Positions 58,923 to 64,000 of a stretch of 64,000 nucleotides of DNA are shown here, one piece after another. How positions within the stretch are numbered: the stretch's first letter is position 1; every line of letters begins with the position of its first letter. Under the pieces are notes generated by a model. The model worked only from the letters and a program-made list of their open reading frames with translations, ran no database searches and had not been told where the DNA came from. A program made the translations under genes and the position numbers. Source of the stretch: a virus. The stretch spans positions 22,315 to 86,314 of IMG/VR virus record IMGVR_UViG_3300035156_000041. The stretch is one strand, 5' to 3'.

Positions 58923-59345
58923 TCAATAACTAGCCAACTTATTCAACTGAGCCGAGTATTTCTTTACCCTTCCCATTTGCCCTGTCTTCAAACTCTCTTG
59001 TAAATTACACAGAGTATCGTGCATCTTAACCGTCAGCGCAATTTTGTTCTTAGAAACTTTATCAAGATACTCATAAGGGGCTTCACCAGCCACCTTAGTA
59101 ATAGCTCTCACAGCATTAACAATATTCGCTGAAAATTCCTCACCAAGCTGTTGCTCCATTACTTCAGTGTCTTCCAAGATATCGTGCAAGTAGGCTACAC
59201 AAATCGTGTCATCATCGTATCCAGCTTCAGCAACACTACTGGCAACTTTACTTAAGTGATACGAATATTGATGCTCGCCATACTTTTGTCCGTCATGTGC
59301 ATCGAAAGCCATATGCATCGCTTTCCAAACTAGCTCACCGTCCAT
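58923..59345 (-). CDS. HD-domain hydrolase (RelA/SpoT HD-like)
   Basis: 140 residues with His30 (YSYHL), His54-Asp55 (YLHDILEDT) and a KMHD motif near 106-109, the metal ligands of RelA/SpoT-type HD domains. There is no synthetase domain. It may hydrolyse a nucleotide such as (p)ppGpp or a dNTP; substrate cannot be told. AAGGAGG before the ATG. It directly precedes DNA polymerase. Confidence 0.8.
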   Translation of the reverse strand: MDGELVWKAMHMAFDAHDGQKYGEHQYSYHLSKVASSVAEAGYDDDTICVAYLHDILEDTEVMEQQLGEEFSANIVNAVRAITKVAGEAPYEYLDKVSKNKIALTVKMHDTLCNLQESLKTGQMGRVKKYSAQLNKLASY

Positions 59346-59356
59346 TTAAACCTCCT

Positions 59357-59488
59357 TCACCAATTAGTCATCAATCGCCAAACAACCCTCACCACCGGAA
59401 CAGCCCCTGGGAACATCACCACAAATAGTCCCACAATTAGCCACACAAATAGCATGGCTTCTATGATGGCTTCAAAGAGCTTGGTCAC
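59357..59488 (-). CDS. 43-residue membrane protein
   Basis: Starts at GTG overlapping the TGA of the previous gene (GTGA). Hydrophobic from about residue 6 to 38 with a Gly/Pro break, so one or two membrane passes. Function unknown. Confidence 0.55.
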   Translation of the reverse strand: MTKLFEAIIEAMLFVWLIVGLFVVMFPGAVPVVRVVWRLMTNW

Positions 59489-59709
59489 AGTGCGCCTACC
59501 AGAATATACTTAAGAGCTAAGTATACACCGCACAGAAGAACCTCAGCCATAATAGTGGCAGCAAATCCCCAGCAAAACCCAAACACACTGCCAACGTAAC
59601 TCCGCTCCATAGGACTACAATCTTTGTGAAAAACGTACCAAGCGGTGTAGCCTCCTCCCAGCAGGCCTAGCAACAGGCTCATTCGCACAATGATATCTGG
59701 AATAATCAT
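59485..59709 (-). CDS. small membrane protein
   Basis: 74 residues from the ATG at 59709, which shares a base with the upstream stop. Two hydrophobic segments (~7-27 and ~42-68) flank a charged loop with Cys. Function unknown; membrane location is inferred from hydrophobicity. Confidence 0.65.
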   Translation of the reverse strand: MIIPDIIVRMSLLLGLLGGGYTAWYVFHKDCSPMERSYVGSVFGFCWGFAATIMAEVLLCGVYLALKYILVGAL

Positions 59710-59801
59710 CAATACACCTCATCCGCACGGCTCATCCCAGCAGCCTTAGCATCCCCTTCCAGCAACTTCAACGCTTCATATCGCTGCGCAATATCTGGCA
59801 C
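59709..59801 (-). CDS. possible 30-residue protein
   Basis: Starts at GTG 59801 and ends in a TGATG overlap with the next gene. The product, beginning MPDIAQRYEALKLLEGD, is helical and charged and looks coding, but the ribosome site is weak. It lies in the same frame as, and directly after, the 59820-60113 gene. Confidence 0.42.
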   Translation of the reverse strand: MPDIAQRYEALKLLEGDAKAAGMSRADEVY

Positions 59802-59819
59802 GATGCCTGATGTTGCTAG

Positions 59820-60113
59820 TCAGCCAGAGGCGATTAGGCGATCTGCACGTTGCAGGGAGAGTGCTTGGCGGTAGCTTTTCTTCAGGCTCTTTTGAAGCTC
59901 AACAATGGCTGCAATCTTTGGCACAAGCTTGACAGACTCTTTGTGGTAAGAATATGCTTGAACCTTGCACTCATCCTCGGTAGCATAACGTTTCATACGC
60001 TCAGAATCTGACCATTGCTTGCGAGCATTTCGTGCAATATCAAGAGCGCGGTAAAGGTCTGCCAAAGCCTTGCGGTTGACCGTCAGTTGCCGCTGAGTTT
60101 GTGCTGGTGTCAT
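59820..60113 (-). CDS. helical basic protein, unknown
   Basis: 97 residues, mostly helix with many Arg/Lys/Gln/Ala, no known motif. Its ATG overlaps the stop of the 60110-60295 gene. Possibly a small nucleic-acid-associated protein, unproven. Confidence 0.65.
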   Translation of the reverse strand: MTPAQTQRQLTVNRKALADLYRALDIARNARKQWSDSERMKRYATEDECKVQAYSYHKESVKLVPKIAAIVELQKSLKKSYRQALSLQRADRLIASG

Positions 60114-60295
60114 TTCGTCTCCTCAAGAATGCTCAGAAAATAAGGTGCAGCAGCCTCGCCATACGTGTACTCATCTTCGTCAGGATTGAGCAGACGTGCA
60201 GCCTCGTTCATGAAGGCTTCTGGGTTTGCTCGGTAGCGTGCGTCCCAAGTGGTGAAGGCTTGCTGGATTTGCTTTGCGGTGAATGTGTAGGTCAT
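60110..60295 (-). CDS. small protein, unknown
   Basis: 61 residues, first half basic/helical (FTAKQIQQAFTTW), second half acidic. GGAG before the ATG. First gene after the promoter at 60343-60371. Confidence 0.65.
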   Translation of the reverse strand: MTYTFTAKQIQQAFTTWDARYRANPEAFMNEAARLLNPDEDEYTYGEAAAPYFLSILEETK

Positions 60296-60342
60296 TTGAG
60301 GCTCCTGTGTGGGTTGCCCTGTTGGGCGGTTAGTGTGTAAGC

Positions 60343-60371
60343 ATTGTATTACGTAAGAGGGTGGCTGTCAA
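60343..60371 (-). promoter_or_regulatory. sigma70 promoter upstream of polymerase operon
   Basis: On the - strand TTGACA (complement of 60366-60371), 17-base spacer, TACAAT (complement of 60343-60348). It lies 3 bases past the stop of the 60374-60988 gene and would read the HD and polymerase genes. Confidence 0.8.
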
Positions 60372-60373
60372 GG

Positions 60374-60988
60374 TTAATCTGTAATATCTTCTGGATATGT
60401 AAACTCCCAAGTTCTCATTCTTTCGGTAACTCTTGGGTCTACGATAAACTCTCCTGAAATGAGTCTGCCGTACCACACCCTTGCTTCTTTATTTTTAGCT
60501 GCTATATATGCGCTCTTAGCTTGCTCTAAGGTTTTGTAGTACCCAACATGTTTCTTCCCATACTTCTGATTAACCTGCACTTTATACAGGTTGTCTCTAC
60601 TAAACCACGACACACCTTGTGGGTACTTTCCACGACTCTTTTCACAACTGCACAAAAAGCAATTCAATTCATTGGGGATAAAAACACAACTATCTGGCCC
60701 GTACTTTTTATTTCCTGTAGAGAGCAAATCCTTATCTAAGTGAAACCCTGAATCAATTCCAATTTGATCGTTAAACCAATCAGCAAAAACCTGATAATCG
60801 TAAAACTCAGCGGCCATTGTGCAGCCGCTATAAGTCGGTCTAATCCTCTGTACATACCCGCCAGCTTTACATCTAGACTTCATATGACTCCATACAGAAC
60901 TTGATTTAGTCCTGCATTGTTTCCCTCCCTCGTAGAAACTGGAGACCCACAAACCGTCTTTCTTGTAATCCGGTACAATACAAGCCAT
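60374..60988 (-). CDS. AP2/HNH-associated DNA-binding protein
   Basis: 204 residues. It has the HLDKDLLSTGNKKY...CVFIPNELN block, then GKYPQGVSW and an AP2-like strand set. This is the same C-terminal unit as in the 3535-4701 protein. No intact HNH motif is seen. These proteins are usually listed with homing endonucleases; DNA binding is inferred. Overlaps the upstream gene (TAATG). Confidence 0.7.
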   Translation of the reverse strand: MACIVPDYKKDGLWVSSFYEGGKQCRTKSSSVWSHMKSRCKAGGYVQRIRPTYSGCTMAAEFYDYQVFADWFNDQIGIDSGFHLDKDLLSTGNKKYGPDSCVFIPNELNCFLCSCEKSRGKYPQGVSWFSRDNLYKVQVNQKYGKKHVGYYKTLEQAKSAYIAAKNKEARVWYGRLISGEFIVDPRVTERMRTWEFTYPEDITD

Positions 60989-61179
60989 TACATGCCCTCC
61001 AATTGCTTCAGCAACTTCCGTTTCTTAACAATCTTACGGGCTTCCTTAATCTTATTCACCATCTCATCTACTCCACGTTTTTGGTAGTAGATGAGGGTAG
61101 TGGTGATAATCTGTGCGTTACTAGCTTCTACGTGGTCAGCAAGCTCTTCGGTGGTGCAATTACGATAATCAAATGACAT
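60988..61179 (-). CDS. small basic protein, unknown
   Basis: 63 residues: acidic N-terminus and a Lys/Arg-rich C-terminal helix (KEARKIVKKRKLLKQL). It may bind nucleic acid. GGAGG within a conserved leader precedes the ATG. First gene after the promoter at 61202-61230. Confidence 0.68.
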   Translation of the reverse strand: MSFDYRNCTTEELADHVEASNAQIITTTLIYYQKRGVDEMVNKIKEARKIVKKRKLLKQLEGM

Positions 61180-61201
61180 AAGGTGCCTCCTCTAAAACAC
61201 C

Positions 61202-61230
61202 ATTATAGCACAACCTGTACTATTTGTCAA
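61202..61230 (-). promoter_or_regulatory. consensus extended -10 promoter
   Basis: On the - strand TTGACA (complement of 61225-61230), 17-base spacer ending TGC, TATAAT (complement of 61202-61207). TTAGAGGAGG follows in the leader (complement of 61186-61195), echoing the late-region promoters. Confidence 0.88.
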
Positions 61231-61237
61231 GCATTAA

Positions 61238-63010
61238 TTAAAACTCATGAGGATGCTCCTGCATATACAAGTCAAAATCGTGCAGTCGGTGCGTCATCTT
61301 GTCATAGTACAGCTTTCCTGCTGGCCCTGTATCAGCGTTAGCGCGGTTCTTAAGTAGCATGACTTCTGTGGTGTTGCGAACAATGTCCTCAGTAGCCATC
61401 TTATCTCGCTGCAAGCCAATGATTATAGACGCACTCTTGTAGAGCGTCGAGGTGCCCATAATCGATTCATCGCTTACAGCAGCGCCTCGGCTACCTTCCT
61501 TTTGGCCTGATGCAGCCTTCCTAATGTGGACTACGTTCAGCAAAGTTACGCCCGTCTCCTTAGTCAACTTTTTCTGCCAGTCCATGTGCATCTCTTGTTC
61601 AGAAATCGTCAGGCCGCTGAGAAGATCGCTTGTCACATCGATAAGAATTGCGGTGCAGCCCATTGCCTTAACCATCTCTTCAATCTTGGTCTGCATGACT
61701 TCCAGCTTCTCGCCACGGTCATCACACAATACAAAACGAGGAGAGCCATCTTCACGAGTAAAAAGTTCTTTAGCAGCTTCTTTAGTAGCCTCGCTAGACA
61801 TCATGCTGATGCGCTCGTCACGACTCTCAATACCCATATAGCGGGTCTTCGTGTAATACGAGATAAGATTGGCAGCATAATCACCTGCTGTGGCCTCAAG
61901 CGATACAACACCAAATCGCTCATTGTCGTTCATAATCCACTCAACAAGGCACTGGTTCAGAACCGTTGTCTTGCCAATAGATGAAGCCGCTGCAATCAGA
62001 ACAATACAACCACCTTTAGGGATACCGCCGCCAAGCATCCGATTCAACGTAGGAAGGAAGCTAGGCATTGGCAATCGCTCCATGCTGATGTGCGCCAACG
62101 CTGCATCATACAACTGGTCAGCAGTGTACAAGCCAGCAGGGGACCACGGCTTAGCATTCCAGTAGTCCTGCACAAACTCCTTTTCCTTACCTTTGGCAAT
62201 ATATGTATCAGCGTCTTTATAACGCATTTTCATAATAAACACACGACCACGTGGCAGAACTTTAGCCAGCTTCTCAGCGGCTTCTGCTCCAGCATCGTCC
62301 TGATCCATGCAAATCACAATTTTGGAGAACTGCATACAGAAATCATAACGGGACTGTGCCTGACGCGCTGCACCAGCTTCTCCGAGGGTACTACAAACCA
62401 CGGCAACAGTCTCAAAATTCATCTTGTCGCGGGCTTTTTGGTCGTCCAGCATCATCTGATAAGATGCCAACATTTTAATCTCGCCACCCGTAATCATGAG
62501 CGTGCGGGTATGGCTCTTGAAGCGGAACTCTCCCACGAAGTCTACTTCCTTACCTACTTGACCAATACTTTGGCTAAAGTCCTTGGGGAACACTCGTACA
62601 CGGTATCCACACAAATCTGAATCAATGGTAGTAGGCACGTACTGCTTGATTGGCTCACCTGTCGTCTCATCATACTCATAACGCACCCCGAAAAAGGTAT
62701 TAATGTCCTTGCGAATACCTCGATAGCCCTTGCCATCGTTTCCAGTGTAACTTTTAATCTGCTCGTTCTGCTCTGGCGTAATCTTTTCTCGTGTGCTCAC
62801 ATATTCCTCTTCGTCTGTTTCTTCATCCCAACCCATAGCTTCACGATGCTCCGCTGAAGGAATTACGAATCCGCAACTCCAGCAGAAAGCTCCCTTGTCG
62901 CCGCCATATACTTTTAGATTATTGCAAGAGCGGTCTCTACCATTCCTTGCACAACGTGGACACTGGCAGTTATGCTCTCGCTCTAAATCAATGCCCCATT
63001 TGTTTTGCAT
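61238..63010 (-). CDS. primase-helicase (T7 gp4-like)
   Basis: 590 residues from the ATG at 63010. Zinc-binding primase domain with Cys17/Cys20 and Cys43/Cys46; TOPRIM with Glu177 (TGGE) and CMDQDD at 234-239; RecA-like helicase with Walker A around Lys347 (SSIGKTT) and a Walker B ILIDVTSD; later HIRKAASG and GSRGAAVSDESIMGTS blocks. It unwinds DNA at the fork and makes primers, partnering the family A polymerase and ssDNA-binding protein. Confidence 0.94.
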   Translation of the reverse strand: MQNKWGIDLEREHNCQCPRCARNGRDRSCNNLKVYGGDKGAFCWSCGFVIPSAEHREAMGWDEETDEEEYVSTREKITPEQNEQIKSYTGNDGKGYRGIRKDINTFFGVRYEYDETTGEPIKQYVPTTIDSDLCGYRVRVFPKDFSQSIGQVGKEVDFVGEFRFKSHTRTLMITGGEIKMLASYQMMLDDQKARDKMNFETVAVVCSTLGEAGAARQAQSRYDFCMQFSKIVICMDQDDAGAEAAEKLAKVLPRGRVFIMKMRYKDADTYIAKGKEKEFVQDYWNAKPWSPAGLYTADQLYDAALAHISMERLPMPSFLPTLNRMLGGGIPKGGCIVLIAAASSIGKTTVLNQCLVEWIMNDNERFGVVSLEATAGDYAANLISYYTKTRYMGIESRDERISMMSSEATKEAAKELFTREDGSPRFVLCDDRGEKLEVMQTKIEEMVKAMGCTAILIDVTSDLLSGLTISEQEMHMDWQKKLTKETGVTLLNVVHIRKAASGQKEGSRGAAVSDESIMGTSTLYKSASIIIGLQRDKMATEDIVRNTTEVMLLKNRANADTGPAGKLYYDKMTHRLHDFDLYMQEHPHEF

Positions 63011-63016
63011 CACTCC

Positions 63017-63235
63017 TCACTCACTCTTAAACACAGTCATGCCAAAGAACTTTGAAAACTTAACCTTAGCCACCAAAGCCATAAGCACAATTACCAACGC
63101 AACGCCGCCAAGCCCCGTAACAATAATAGCCGTAAGCATTTCTGTGTCAAACTTTCGATCATCCACCCAGCGATAACCAATATAGGCTGCTGCAAAGCCT
63201 GACAGAAGCCAGCCTGCAATGTAAAGTGTAATCAT
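63017..63235 (-). CDS. small membrane protein
   Basis: 72 residues from the ATG at 63235, overlapping the upstream stop by one base (TGATG). Two hydrophobic segments (~3-22 and ~35-57) and a basic C-terminus. Function unknown; it links the ThyX-like gene to the primase-helicase gene. Confidence 0.68.
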   Translation of the reverse strand: MITLYIAGWLLSGFAAAYIGYRWVDDRKFDTEMLTAIIVTGLGGVALVIVLMALVAKVKFSKFFGMTVFKSE

Positions 63236-64000
63236 CACTTACTCCCTTTGTAGCACTCACCCGGCACAAGCTTGCGGTACTGCACCCAGCCTGCAAAATT
63301 ACCTGACCAAAATTGTCCACTGCGATCTACATGGCTAATACCTTGCTCCCAAGATTCAGGGTCGCCCGGATCATTATCCGCCCACTCACCCGCTCCCGGT
63401 GAAAAGCTGTCTTTCATAGGCGAGGCTTGGTGTTCCAAAGCCCCAGCATGAATCTTATCCCCATTTACCAGCCGATCATACACTTGCAAGGATTTAGCAA
63501 GATCATAATCGGTATTCCGAAACGAAGTTGCTGCACAGCGAGCGCACGATACTTTGATAGCATCTCCCAATGTGTAATACTCGTAAGCTGGTGTGTTGTC
63601 ATGATGATTGGTAATCTCCTCGCAATACATTAACTTTTTTGTGGAGTAGTTCCGAAGGGTTGGCACAAAAGGCAAATGCCACTCACCCGCCTTCAACACT
63701 TGAGGCTTACTCTTCAAATGTGCCTCACGCATGCACTTAGCCTGCTCAGCCAACGTAGGATCAGCAGCCTTATCGTCCCTTAACCAATAGAAGTTCTCCG
63801 TTTCCGTGGCTGTCACGAGCACGCGAATCATCTGGAAAGGCTCTGTCAAGCGCCCACTAATTTGCTTGTGATAGCCTGCCTCAGCAAAACCTCGTGAAAA
63901 ATTCGTGGCACTGAGTTTGGCGAGTTTCCACCATTCTTCGGGCGTGTACATTCCATTGATAAGCTCGTTGTGTTCTCCGCCAGCTTGCATGCCTGACTGG
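63235..64000 (-). CDS. ThyX-like thymidylate synthase, 5' part outside window
   Basis: At least 255 residues; the frame is open to the window edge, so the N-terminus is missing. A Met codon at 63990 is probably internal (GMQAGGE, as in phage ThyX-like proteins). Visible features include SGRLTEPFQMIRVLVTATE and NFYWLR, WHLPFVP, SCARCAATSF, LEHQASP and NFAGWVQYRK. Flavin-dependent ThyX makes dTMP from dUMP. The N-terminal part of the family, including the RHR-type motif, cannot be checked here. Confidence 0.78.
   Translation of the reverse strand, partial: QSGMQAGGEHNELINGMYTPEEWWKLAKLSATNFSRGFAEAGYHKQISGRLTEPFQMIRVLVTATETENFYWLRDDKAADPTLAEQAKCMREAHLKSKPQVLKAGEWHLPFVPTLRNYSTKKLMYCEEITNHHDNTPAYEYYTLGDAIKVSCARCAATSFRNTDYDLAKSLQVYDRLVNGDKIHAGALEHQASPMKDSFSPGAGEWADNDPGDPESWEQGISHVDRSGQFWSGNFAGWVQYRKLVPGECYKGSK

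Noticed and set aside
1-64000. CRISPR array or insertion sequence
   Set aside because: No regularly spaced direct repeats and no transposase gene or terminal inverted repeats were seen by reading.

Overview
This window is most of the genome of a long-tailed, lambda-like (siphovirus-type) bacteriophage of a Gram-negative host. Evidence for a phage: a complete head, neck, tail and lysis gene series (large terminase, portal, S49 prohead protease, scaffold, gpD-like decoration protein, gpE-like capsid protein, tail tube, a frameshifted tail-chaperone pair, an 1892-residue tape measure, fibre genes). The i-spanin/o-spanin pair with a lipobox implies an outer membrane. Host genus cannot be read from the sequence. 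The right edge cuts through a ThyX-like gene, so the genome continues beyond the window.

Layout. (1) 1-2.7 kb, + strand: short accessory genes with their own weak sigma70-like promoters and terminators. (2) 2.76-3.53 kb: gene-free, with one perfect DnaA-box match. (3) 3.5-4.7 kb (-) and 4.9-5.5 kb (+): an AP2/HNH-associated protein and a serine recombinase, divergent around a 28-bp dyad. (4) 5.5-9.1 kb, - strand: SLOG-fold protein, a chain of tiny overlapping genes, a ClpP-like protease and PhoH. (5) 9.2-44.6 kb, + strand: late region from putative small terminase and a tRNA-Thr through head, neck, a three-gene enzyme/FN3 surface module, tail, fibres and the endolysin-holin-Rz-Rz1 cassette, closed by three hairpins. 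(6) 44.6-64 kb, - strand: nucleotide metabolism (class I ribonucleotide reductase, MazG-like protein, ThyX-like protein) and a T7-like replisome (primase-helicase, family A polymerase with exonuclease domain, ssDNA-binding protein, 5'-3' exonuclease), interleaved with many small genes.

How it works together. No phage RNA polymerase gene is seen; well-formed TTGACA-17-TATAAT promoters, several with TGn extended -10 elements, suggest the host sigma70 polymerase reads both arms. The divergent promoters at 9.18-9.28 kb launch the late (+) and PhoH/ClpP (-) units. Eight homing-endonuclease-type or related genes sit between conserved genes. At least nine real-looking genes of 29-53 codons, mostly linked by ATGA or TGATG overlaps, fill apparent gaps on the - strand.

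Most unusual features: a surface module of a RIFT-barrel/lyase-like protein, an SGNH esterase-like protein and an FN3 protein placed between neck and tail-tube genes; a tail-fibre-like orphan gene between the tRNA and the large terminase; a T TTT TTG frameshift site in the tail-chaperone gene; and dyads sitting over promoters next to recombinase and endonuclease genes.
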